Assembly: GCA_017979445.1 (NCBI GenBank)
Contig: CM030717.1
Location: forward strand, 15,717,788 to 15,781,787
Origin: Akebia trifoliata
Taxonomy: Eukaryota > Streptophyta > Magnoliopsida > Ranunculales > Lardizabalaceae
DNA: 64,000 bases
Reading direction: 5' to 3'
The translations under genes were made by a program, and so were the position numbers. The notes under the pieces are model-generated. The model had not been told where the DNA came from. It saw only the letters and a list, made by a program, of their open reading frames with translations, and did not search any database. Each line of letters begins with the position of its first letter. The stretch's first letter is position 1. Below are positions 10,816-20,735 of this stretch, one piece after another.

Positions 10816-11707
10816 TAAATCTCATCGGAGACCAAGATGATTCGCCTCTTATTTAACCAAGGCTACAGATTCATCATATGTCTCATACGGTACGACATCT
10901 CATTTGATAAACAAGGCGACTTGGGTGATATTTTGAAAATATGAGATGAGTCCACAAAACTTGGTTGAGTCAATAGGTATTTATATTTTTATATATAAAC
11001 TATAAAAACCCAAGATTTAAAATCATGCTTTGAAAGCTTGTCCATGAAAAAAGAAAAAAAAAATCTGATGATGGTACATTTAGCATCTTCTTGATTTTCA
11101 AAAGAGTGCTTATTTTGTAATTCAAGCTGACATTGTAACTCAAAAACTTACTGACGTGGTAGGTGCAAGAATTGTAGATTTTTTCTTTGGGATACACAAC
11201 TGCACATGTTTTGTAGGGATGTACAATTATGTATCCCAAGGGAAAAATCTTCAATTCTTCAGAGTACACATCAGTTGAGATTTTAAGCCGTCCATTCGAT
11301 TAAATTACAAAATCATTAAACTTTTCAAAAGGGGGTAAGGTAAATAAGTGGACCGGTTATGGTGTGGGAAATTCTGGCAGTGATGGTGTGCTGACCCATA
11401 CCAAGGAGTGGACCCACATTCATTTTTGGGTGGGCACCCAAAGAAGAGAAGTAAAAAAAAATGTGTCACGGTATCATAAGTCATAACTAGGAGTGCAACT
11501 TGATCCGGTTCAAGCTAGGACTGAATCAAACAGATAGCTTTTATTGGTTAGATTCGGTTTGGAATAAGTTACGGTTAGGTTCAACACTTGTATAGAACTA
11601 AAAACCGAACCCGCAATAAATAAGTATATATTAATTTATTATAAATTATTTTAGGAGTTAAGGACATGGATTAATGACTTATAGTCAAACTCTCTCTATA
11701 TATATAT

Positions 11708-12091
11708 GGGGCAGTTCATGGGACATGTAAAAACAATGGTTTTCAAAATATGGGTTAGAGGTTTTGGATTGAGCTGATTTTTTTTTTGCGAGGATGGTCA
11801 CTATGATGAGAAGATCATCCTCACAAAAAATCAGCTCAATCTGAAACTTCTAAATCTATCAAAAGTGATTTATAAATTATTGGCAAAAAATGGTAAAAAA
11901 TCGACGGTCCACATTCTAAGTCATTTTTAATGGGGTTAGAAGTTTCAAATTGGATTGATTTTTTTTCGGATGATCTTCCCATCATAGAGATCATCCTCAC
12001 AAAAATTCAGCTCAATCCGAAACTTCTAACCCATATTTTGAAAATTTATTAATGTTACATTGTTTTTACATATGTCCATTGATATGTTCTC
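11708..12091. mobile_element. Dual-hairpin TA-tract element, type E
   Basis: It begins GGGGCAGTTCATGGGACATG after a (TA)n tract and ends near 12091 at the next TA tract. It contains both hairpins of the shared core, with GAGCTGATTTTT arms and GAGATCATCC loops. The inverted duplicate is at 45791-46174. Confidence 0.7.
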
Positions 12092-12106
12092 TTATATATA
12101 TATATA

Positions 12107-13495
12107 GGAGACGGTTCAAGGGACGTCTCACAAATCAGCTGAGAAACCAATGTGTGGGCTTCATTGGATCTGGGACATTAGACGGCCTGAATTTCGTATT
12201 CAAGTCATTTGTGAGACAGCTAGGACAAAACGAAATATTTGAGGTGTTTCCAAATACCTCCTTCATTTTTTTCTTTTTTTCTTTTTTAACTTAAATAAAC
12301 TCTCATTCTCTCTCACTGTAATCCAACGAAACCAATTGACAGCTCACAAGACTCTTTCGAGCTCTCACACACTCTCTCTCTTGATTGACAGCTTCACTCT
12401 TATTGTTCTTCTTCTAGTTTCCATCAAAATTTGTCTTCAACCTTTTTTCAAGTATCTGTCCAAATCTAATTATATAATGGAGATTTCTTTAGGGGATTTC
12501 CCTCAAAATCTCAATTATATACTAATTGATGAAACCTCATGTGTTGAGCTCTTCACAATCATAGAAACATTAAGATCTTTAAACCTCTAAACCAGAAAGC
12601 CTAAACCTATAAAATTTGATCCATTTTAATTTTAAAATAAGGTTTGAATCCCTTTTAAGAGATAGGTAGAGGTCCTGACTAAGGTAGAAGAAATTAATGG
12701 AACTACAAGCTCTCGCAACATGGTTTACGATAACAGAAGCTTCATCAGCCATATAGTCGGATCTTAATTTCCCATCCATCGAAGTTTGATAATTGTTTCC
12801 AAGAAGGGCTGCTGCTACTATGGTTTTTTGGGAGAGAGAACCCTAACGATTTGGATTTCGTATTAAAACAAAACGTGCGGCCAGCTGGAAAACGTGTTTT
12901 GTTTTAAAAGAATTAATGTATTTTCAGAAAACTCCATCCATCTTTTAAAAGAATTGATGTATTTAAAGAAAACTTCCTCCATTCACTGTCCACCATTATT
13001 TCTCTGCAATTTAAGCTTTTTTTTTTAAATGATTGGCTGAGGACTCTCACTTTTTGCTGAAAACAAAAACAAGAAGATTTCTACTCCTGGAGCAAGAACA
13101 ACACCCCAAAGTTCAGCCCATCCTTTTCGATCACAAAGGTCGACATATGATGAAATCCATTGATTCAGATGATCGCCGTCAAGAGTTGGCTCTCAAAATT
13201 GATGGAAACCAGAAGAAGAATGATGAGAGTGAAGCTGTTAATCAAGAGAGAGAAAGAGAGAGAAGAGAATGAATCAGTTTCATTGGATTACAATGAGAGA
13301 GAATGAGAGTTTATTTAAGTTAAAAAAAGAAAAAAATGAAGGAGGTATTTTGAAATACCTCAAATATTTCGTTTCGTCCCAACTATCTCGCAATTGACTT
13401 GAATACGAAATTCAGGCCGTCTAATGTCTCAGATCTAACGAAGCCCACACATCGATTTCTCAGCCGATTTGTTAGACGTCCCTCGAACCGTCCCC
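12107..13495. mobile_element. 1.39-kb element with about 220-bp inverted ends, in TA tracts
   Basis: The left end GGAGACGGTTCAAGGGACGT and right end CCTCGAACCGTCCCC are inverted copies, and the similarity continues inward for about 220 bp (to about 12330 on the left and 13270 on the right), through CCGTCTAATGTCTCAGATC and TGAGAGAGAATGAGAGTTTA. It is flanked by (TA)n on both sides like the small elements, and its tip (GGnnACGGTTCAnGGGAC) resembles types D and E. The unique middle (12340-13260) holds two open stretches I cannot name: minus strand 12780-12690 (MDGKLRSDYMADEASVIVNH) and plus strand 13060-13230 (LLLEQEQHPKVQPILFDHKG). They may be captured exons. No transposase seen. Confidence 0.75.

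Positions 13496-13496
<1 letters not shown>

Positions 13497-13566
<70 letters not shown>
13497..13566. repeat. (TA)n microsatellite
   Basis: About 35 TA dinucleotides, directly between the 1.39-kb element and the next type E element. Similar tracts are at 18965-19031, 23660-23712, 61057-61093 and 61472-61521; all but the 23660 tract border dual-hairpin elements. Confidence 0.95.
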
Positions 13567-13569
<3 letters not shown>

Positions 13570-13928
13570 AATGGTTTTTCAAAATATGGGTTAGAGGTTT
13601 TGGATTGAGCTGATTTTTTGCGAGGATGGTCACTATGATGAGAAGATCATCCTCACAAAAAATCAGCTTAATCTGAAACTTCTAAATCCATCAAAAGTGA
13701 TTTACAAATTATTGGCAAAAAATCGGCGTCCCACATTCTAAATCACTTTTAATGGGGTTAGAAGTTTCAGATTGGATTGATTTCTTTTTTTCGGATGATC
13801 TTCCCATTATAGAGATCATCCTCACAAAAAATCAGCTCAATCCGAAACTTCTAACCCATATTTTGAAATTTCATTAGTGTTACATTGTTTTTACATATGT
13901 TTTTTCATATGTCCCTTGATCCGTTCCA
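13567..13928. mobile_element. Dual-hairpin TA-tract element, type E, missing its left tip
   Basis: Same core as 11708-12091 (AACAATGGTTTTTCAAAATA onward), but the outer GGGGCGGTTCATGGGACA tip is absent and the (TA)n runs straight into the inner sequence. The right tip GTCCCTTGATCCGTTCC is present. Confidence 0.65.
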
Positions 13929-15378
13929 TATATATATAGGGAACCATTCGGAAGCCCTAAACACAGCCTAACATTATGCTAAACATTTCTTTTTATTTAT
14001 ATAAATGCAGATTTGGAGTGGTTTGAAGTTATTCCAAAAGCTGAGTTTTGGAACGGTTTTTAGCCGTCCCAAATCCTGAGATACAGTTTAAATTCATTAA
14101 CGACGTCTCGATGGTCTGTCAACCGTTTCATACTGGCTTAGGAACGGTTATAAACGCTTCCTAATTGCCATATTTGTTGTAGTGTTAAGTTAATTTCAGA
14201 AGATAAGTTGATCTCTTGTACAAATTCTGATTCAGAAAATATAATGAAGTACATTTTGATAGTGTACCATCAGTGTGCATTGCATGCGCCTTCACCCTCT
14301 GCCATAGATTTGGTCATATCTATGCTCTAAGCCCCGATTTGGATGGGCCCATAAGTATGCATTTTAGATCTTCACAAAGTATAATTACAGAAGGGTGAGT
14401 CTTTTTTATGCAAATCCACATTTGTGAATTTTTAAAATCACCATAATATCCTACATAGGTTAAATTGATGATAAAAATATCGAAGATTTGTCACAAAGAT
14501 TTAGAGTTGGTAGAACGAATTTTGTTCTTCCATTTGGACTCTATCCAAAGCCAAGCCTTTTGTTATTAAGTGTGAGTTTTTTTCAGTGTTCATTATCTCA
14601 AACATATGATTAAAATAAAAGGAATAAATATTTTTTTAGAAATCAGTTCTTATTTTCTAGGGTCTAATTCATTTTTTTAGGGGTACATTTTTCTTAGGAA
14701 GTTCAAGAATCTTAATGTCTGTTAGAGTCTCAACTCTCAACTGAACATATTGCTTTCCATTACAAAATGTTACTGCATTACGTTAAATGACTCATTCAAT
14801 GTTTGGCTGTAGAAATGCCTTACTGCCCCTGTTACCACCAGTTCATGACCAACTCTACCAGTCCCACCATCACTGTTTCCCCAATCAACCCCAAAAGACC
14901 ATCACCATAACTACCATGAAGAGGGAAACATGATTCTTTGTCAGATTGGCAACCCAAATAAAATCTTTGCCATAATGTCAAAAAATGATTTTTTTAAATA
15001 TCAGCTGAATCATTTGTAACCTCCACATCTTTTGAAATGTTAACTTCATATTCCACCTATTTTCTTTATTAAAACTGTCAATCTTATAGTCTTGAATGTT
15101 TTTTTTTCTTTTTTTTAATATCAAATCCTTCCCGAATAAAATTGAACCCGTCGAATAATTGTCCAATCAACTTAAAGTTAATTTATGAAATGAAAATGTC
15201 CTGCCACTAAAAAAACAAAGCTTAAATCTGCATGAATATTTTCTGAGAATAAAAAATCCAAGGGAAACATCTTCATAAATAATATATATAATCAGTTAAT
15301 TATATTAATGACATAAGAATGGATTAGCAGCTATTTGACATTTTACTCAAACATATATATATATATATATATATATAT

Positions 15379-15456
15379 GGGTCAGGTTCAAGGGCCATGT
15401 GAGAAAACTTCTAACCCATGTTTTTTTGCCAAAATGTTTGTTGCTGAACATTTCCC
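15379..15456. mobile_element. Chimeric mini-element: type D left tip joined to type B right tip
   Basis: It starts GGGTCAGGTTCAAGGGCCAT as type D (18580) and ends TTTGTTGCTGAACATTTCCC as type B (18206, inverted). Only 78 bp remain, and both hairpins are gone except for one CTTCTAACCCATG edge. It sits between TA tracts. Confidence 0.75.
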
Positions 15457-15470
15457 TATATATATATATA

Positions 15471-15852
15471 GGGACGGTTCAGCAGCCCTAAAGTTTGTCA
15501 AGTTTGGTGCCAAACATATTTCAAAACATGGGTTAGAAGCTTTGGAATGAGCTGATTTTTTGTGAGGATGATCTCTATGATGAGAAGATCATTCTCACTA
15601 AAAATCAGCCTATTCCAAAACTTCTAACCCCATCAAAAGTGATTTACAAAAATTGGACAGTCCTCGATTCTTCAAGTTGTAAACTAGGGTTAGAAGTTTC
15701 AAAATGAGCTGATTTTTTATGAGGATGATCTCTTCACAGTAGAGATCATCCTCACAAAAAATCAGCCTATTCCAAAACTTCTAACCCCATCAAAAGTGAT
15801 TTACAAAAAATGTTTGGCACCAAACTTGGCAAACTTTAGGGTTGCCGAACTG

Positions 15853-15858
<6 letters not shown>
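15471..15858. mobile_element. Dual-hairpin TA-tract element, type C
   Basis: The ends are GGGACGGTTCAGCAGCCCTA and AGGGTTGCCGAACTGCTCTC, followed inward by a TTTGGTGCCAAAC motif on both sides. Two hairpins of about 45-bp arms lie inside. The paralogs in the right arm and at the fourth D copy are 17799-18185 and 60681-61056. Confidence 0.75.
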
Positions 15859-15887
<29 letters not shown>

Positions 15888-15889
<2 letters not shown>

Positions 15890-16240
15890 GTCACGTTATT
15901 ACGACCCCCTTTGCGACACACCTTTTTGTCTTATATGGGCAAAAATGTTTGGAATGGGCTGATTTTTTGTGAGGATGATCTCTATGGTGAGGGGATCATC
16001 CTGGCAAAAAATCATCCCATTCCAAAACTTCTAGACCGTCCGATTTTTGTTGAAAAATTATAGACCGTCCAATTTTTGTAAATCAATTTTGATGGGGTTA
16101 GAAGTTTTGAAATGGGATGATTTTTTGCCAGGATGATCCCCTCACCATAGAGATCATCCTCACAAAAAATCAGCCCATTCCAAACATTTTTGCCCATATA
16201 AGACAAAAAGGTGTGTCGCAAAGGGGGTCGTAATAATGCG

Positions 16241-16244
<4 letters not shown>
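15888..16244. mobile_element. Dual-hairpin TA-tract element, type A (complete)
   Basis: The ends GGGTCACGTTATTACGACCC and GTCGTAATAATGCGACCC are inverted repeats continuing inward through CCTTTTTGTCTTATATGGGC. Between them are the two hairpins of the common core. (TA)n lies on both sides. Confidence 0.75.
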
Positions 16245-16277
<33 letters not shown>

Positions 16278-16680
16278 GGATCCAGATTCGGGGTGTTATA
16301 TATATACACACACGGTTCCAGATTCGGGGCGAGATAACTGAACTCTTAGAGGATCATATCTAGCCAAATCCCCGGTATATGCAATATCCCCACAAACCAC
16401 ACATACCAGGTAAATAAGAATAAATCCCATAATAGAGATATGAGAATCACACACATATATAGTCAAATCATGGTTAAGTAACCCATGGCATAGTTTAGCA
16501 ATCCAGTCAAACTAATAAAAAATCTACATTATTAAGTGATGGCGATCATTTGACATGACACAATTTTTTTAAAAATAAAAGAAACTATGGTTCCAAAGAA
16601 ATCTAGATTGTTTAATTACGAGATCTGAATAGTGTTCATAAAAGAGGTCCATTTGGTGGGGGAAGAAAAGAAATCCTCAC

Positions 16681-17790
16681 AGACCACTCATTGCCAATCA
16701 AAAGTAAATTAAAATAAGGTGGATTTGGGTCAACAATACTAACCGTTTGCACATAGTGCCATGCAATTACCTCAATTCTACCAATAATGTAGAGAGTTGA
16801 AGGTGATTTTGTTTTATATTGCTAGATTCTGCTTCTAGCTTCTTATTTTAGATTGTCAAAGTTAGATTTGAGAAATTGGTTTTAGTATCTAGAACTATAG
16901 CACCATTTTTCTTACCGACTTCTACAGCTGGGATGTGAAATACTATATCCCAGCTAGCTATGATGGACAATCAAAACGAATATAACACATTTTTTCATGA
17001 TCTTAGTAGGAAAGAGGTCTCTACTCCTTGAATGTATCATATATTACAAGATATATTGTATGTGTCATAGTCCATGATCATATCTTGATCGATTGACATT
17101 TGCCAATTAAATAGGTTTCACCTGCATTACTCATTTCTTTGACACTTCCTGGATTTCACATATTTGTGGCCATTTGGTTGATTTTGTCAGAAACTGAATT
17201 TTTCCTTAACACTTGTTTCTTTGTTCATGGTGGTTGTGGTGATGATCATGGCTTTGATGAAGCAACAGTGATGATGATTGTGGTGATGGGAATGGTTATG
17301 GAGGGAGCGGGAGTGGAAGTCGGTGGGGGTCGCAATCAGGTGGTGGTGCTGTGTTGATAGTGGTGGCGAATGCTGTGAGGATTTCTTTTCTTCCCCCACC
17401 AAATGGACCTCTTTTATGAACACTATTCAGATCTCGTAATTAAACAATCTAGATTTCTTTGGAACCATAGTTTCTTTTATTTTAAAAAAAATTGTGTCAT
17501 GTCAAATGATCGCCATCACTTAATAATGTAGATTTTTTATTAGTTTGACTGGATTGCTAAACTATGCCATGGGTTACTTAACCATGATTTGACTATATAT
17601 GTGTGTGATTCTCATATCTCTATTATGGGATTTATTCTTATTTACCTGGTATGTGTGGTTTGTGGGGATATTGCATATATCGGAGATTTGGCTAGATATG
17701 ATCCTCTAAGAGTTCAATTATCTCGCCCCGAATCTGGAACCGTGTGTGTATATATATAACGCCCCGAATCTGGATCCGTGTGTATATATA
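16681..17790 (+). repeat. NLR downstream block D, copy 2 (no NLR attached)
   Basis: Direct copy of 799-1935. It begins abruptly at CCACTCATTGCCAATC, joined to an inverted D piece (16245-16680), so the NLR 3' end has been lost. Its second half pairs with the inverted piece to form the centre of the giant inverted repeat (spacer 16681-17384). Confidence 0.8.
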
Positions 17791-17798
17791 TATATATA

Positions 17799-18185
17799 GG
17801 AGCTGTTCGGCAACCTTAAAGTTTGCCCAGTTTGGTGCCAAACATTTTTTGTAAATCACTTTTGATGGGGTTAGAAGTTTTGGAATAGGCTGATTTTTTG
17901 TGAGGATGATCTCTACCGTGAAGAGATCATCCTCATAAAAAATCAGCTCATTTTGAAACTTCTAACCCTAGTTTACAAGTTGAAGAATCGAGGACCGTCC
18001 AATTTTTGTAAATCACTTTTGATGGGGTTAGAAGTGTTGGAATAGGCTGATTTTTAGTGAGAATGATCTTCTCATCATAGAGATCATCCTCACAAAAAAT
18101 CAACTCATTCCAAAGCTTCTAACCCATGTTTTGAAATATGTTTGGCACCAAACTTGGCAAACTTTAGGGCTACTGAACCGTCCCC
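17799..18185. mobile_element. Dual-hairpin TA-tract element, type C
   Basis: Ends GGAGCTGTTCGGCAACC and GGGCTACTGAACCGTCCCC, core with two hairpins. Closest relative is 60681-61056 at the equivalent place in the fourth D copy. Confidence 0.75.
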
Positions 18186-18205
18186 TATATATATATATAT
18201 ATATA

Positions 18206-18566
18206 GGGAAATGTTCAGCAACAAACATTTTGGCAAAACATTTTTCAAAACATGGGTTAGAAGTTTTGGAATGGGCTGATTTTTGGTGATGATGATCTCC
18301 TTGAGATCATCATCACCAAAAATCAGCCCATTCCAAAACTTCTAACCCTATCAAAAATGGTTTACAAGAAATGGACGGTCCACGACTTTTCAACTTGTAA
18401 ACATGGGACTAGAAGTTTTGGAATGGGCTGATTTTTGGTGAGGATGATCTCCTCACCGTAGAGATCATCCTCACAAAAAATCAGCCCATTTCAAAACTTC
18501 TATCCCATGTTTTGAAAAATGTTTTGCCAAAATGTTTGTCAAAATGTTTGTTGCTGAGCAGGATCC
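18206..18566. mobile_element. Dual-hairpin TA-tract element, type B
   Basis: Ends GGGAAATGTTCAGCAACAAA and TTTGTTGCTGAGCAGGATCC. The first hairpin (18254-18348) has perfect 46-bp arms around a 3-base loop CTT; the second is slightly imperfect. Confidence 0.75.
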
Positions 18567-18579
18567 ATATATATATATA

Positions 18580-18962
18580 GGGTCAGGTTCAAGGGCCATG
18601 TGAGAAAACTTTCGTTTTTCAAAATAAGGGTTAGAGGTTTTGGATTGAGCTGATTTTTTGTAAGGATGGTCACTATGATGAGAAGATCATCCTCACAAAA
18701 AATCAGCCCAATCAGAAACTTCTAAATCCATCAAAAGTGATTTACAAATTAGTGATAAAAATTGATAAAAAATCGACGGTCCACATTCTAAATCACTTTT
18801 AATGGGGTTAGAAGTTTTAGATTGGGCTGATTTTTTTTTTGGATGATCTTCCCATCATAGAGATCATCCTCACAAAAAATCAGCTCAATCCAAAATTTCT
18901 AACCCATATTTTAAAATTTTATTTACCGTCGAAAGTTTTCTCACATGGCCCTTGAACCTGAC

Positions 18963-18964
<2 letters not shown>
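18580..18964. mobile_element. Dual-hairpin TA-tract element, type D
   Basis: Ends GGGTCAGGTTCAAGGGCCAT and TGGCCCTTGAACCTGACCC are exact inverted copies for about 30 bp (through GTGAGAAAACTTTCG). Two hairpins inside. A 67-bp TA tract follows. Confidence 0.75.
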
Positions 18965-19031
<67 letters not shown>

Positions 19032-19033
<2 letters not shown>

Positions 19034-20196
19034 TGAGTAAAATGTCAAATAGCTGCTAATCCATTCTTATGTCATTAATATAATTAACTGATTATATATA
19101 TTATTTATGAAGATGTTTCCCTTGGATTTTTTATTCTCAGAAAATATTCATGCAGATTTAAGCTTTGTTTTTTTAGTGGCAGGACATTTTCATTTCATAA
19201 ATTAACTTTAAGTTGATTGGACAATTATTCGACGGGTTCAATTTTATTCGGGAAGGATTTGATATTAAAAAAAAGAAAAAAAAACATTCAAGACTATAAG
19301 ATTGACAGTTTTAATAAAGAAAATAGGTGGAATATGAAGTTAACATTTCAAAAGATGTGGAGGTTACAAATGATTCAGCTGATATTTAAAAAAATCATTT
19401 TTTGACATTATGGCAAAGATTTTATTTGGGTTGCCAATCTGACAAAGAATCATGTTTCCCTCTTCATGGTAGTTATGGTGATGGTCTTTTGGGGTTGATT
19501 GGGGAAACAGTGATGGTGGGACTGGTAGAGTTGGTCATGAACTGGTGGTAACAGGGGCAGTAAGGCATTTCTACAGCCAAACATTGAATGAGTCATTTAA
19601 CGTAATGCAGTAACATTTTGTAATGGAAAGCAATATGTTCAGTTGAGAGTTGAGACTCTAACAGACATTAAGATTCTTGAACTTCCTAAGAAAAATGTAC
19701 CCCTAAAAAAATGAATTAGACCCTAGAAAATAAGAACTGATTTCTAAAAAAATATTTATTCCTTTTATTTTAATCATATGTTTGAGATAATGAACACTGA
19801 AAAAAACTCACACTTAATAACAAAAGGCTTGGCTTTGGATAGAGTCCAAATGGAAGAACAAAATTCGTTCTACCAACTCTAAATCTTTGTGACAAATCTT
19901 CGATATTTTTATCATCAATTTAACCTATGTAGGATATTATGGTGATTTTAAAAATTCACAAATGTGGATTTGCATAAAAAAGACTCACCCTTCTGTAATT
20001 ATACTTTGTGAAGATCTAAAATGCATACTTATGGGCCCATCCAAATCGGGGCTTAGAGCATAGATGACCAAATCTATGGCAGAGGGTGAAGGCGCATGCA
20101 ATGCACACTGATGGTACACTATCAAAATGTACTTCATTATATTTTCTGAATCAGAATTTGTACAAGAGATCAACTTATCTTCTGAAATTAACTTAA
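19032..20196 (+). repeat. Block S, copy 2 (interrupted by CACTA-2)
   Basis: It begins GTTTGAGTAAAATGTCAAAT. Copies are at 52291 (with a different segment at 52470-53165), 61890 and, inverted, 15345. Block S continues beyond CACTA-2 at 26811-27390. The ORF at 19217-19405 contains lysine-rich low complexity and is not taken as a gene. Confidence 0.8.
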
Positions 20197-20679
20197 CACT
20201 ACAACAAATATGGCAATTAGGAAACGTTTATAACCATTCCTAAGCCAGTATGAAACGGTTGGCAGACCATCGAGACGTCGTTAATGAATTTAAACGGCTG
20301 GCAGCCGTTGTATATCTCAGGATTTGGAAGGGCTAAAAACCGTTCCAAAACTCAGCTTTTGGAAGAATTTAAAACCATTCCAAATCTGCATTTATATAAA
20401 TAAAAAGAAATTATCTTAGACATCAATTTAAAATCTGATGTCTATAAGACTGATGTCCTAAGTCTGAGACTTTAGGCATTGGTTACAAATCGATATCTAA
20501 AGTGATCATAAATCGATATCTAAACTTTAAAAAAAAATTTAATTTTTAATTTCTTTTTTCTCCTCACCTATTACCCGCGGTCAAAATAGACCCAAATAGA
20601 AAACATTGAGGTTCTCTATCACATTAATTTATACACAGAAGAGGTATCTCTTCTTAACAATTACACGAGTTATTGCCGC

Positions 20680-20735
20680 CTGAGGACGAGTGGAGGTTCT
20701 TGAACCACACCATACTCTTGGGCACATGGAGGGGT
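20680..20735 (-). pseudogene. Remnant of the CBS-domain-like fragment, CACTA-2 first copy
   Basis: Minus strand reads MRPLHVPKSMVWFKNLHSSS, matching the longer version in the second CACTA-2 copy (62930-63028). About 44 bp present there is deleted here at 20739. Identity is tentative; see the other entry. Confidence 0.3.

Larger units (their letters stand above)
10231..12091 (-). repeat. Inverted copy of block U (NLR upstream region)
   Basis: Reverse complement of 45791-47840: tandem units at 10231-10425, a small foldback at 10665-10815, the stretch around 11000-11269, and the type E TA-tract element at 11708-12091. The two copies differ by small indels; the NLR side is at the left here. The NLR itself and the leader next to it (47841-48032) are not included. 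No gene seen. Confidence 0.8.
13988..16680. repeat. Left arm of giant inverted repeat (S, elements, D in reverse)
   Basis: Reverse complement of 17385-20400 with different inserted elements. From the left it holds the first 195 bp of CACTA-2 (13988-14182, ending TTGTTGTAGTG), inverted block S (14183-15345), a chimeric element (15379-15456), a type C element (15471-15858), a type A element (15888-16244) and part of block D inverted (16245-16680). A 62-codon reading frame is identical in both arms (14978-15166 minus, 19217-19405 plus), showing the duplication is recent. A tip of another TA-tract element (13939-13987) adjoins the outer border. Confidence 0.8.
17385..20400. repeat. Right arm of giant inverted repeat
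   Basis: Holds the D end, three TA-tract elements (17799-18185, 18206-18566, 18580-18964), block S (19032-20196) and the first 200 bp of CACTA-2. It pairs with 13988-16680. The pairing ends inside CACTA-2 near TTTATATAAATAAAAAGAAA, so the arm was copied after CACTA-2 inserted. Confidence 0.8.

Noticed and set aside
13383..13608. ORFs with IYIYIY runs on both strands, here and at 1837, 15335, 15842, 16012 and 45227
   Set aside because: They are translations of (TA)n tracts with element tips attached.
14978..15166. Identical 62-codon ORFs at 14978-15166 and 19217-19405
   Set aside because: Identity comes from the inverted duplication. The frame is lysine-rich low complexity from AAAAAGAAAAAAAA and decays in the other S copies.
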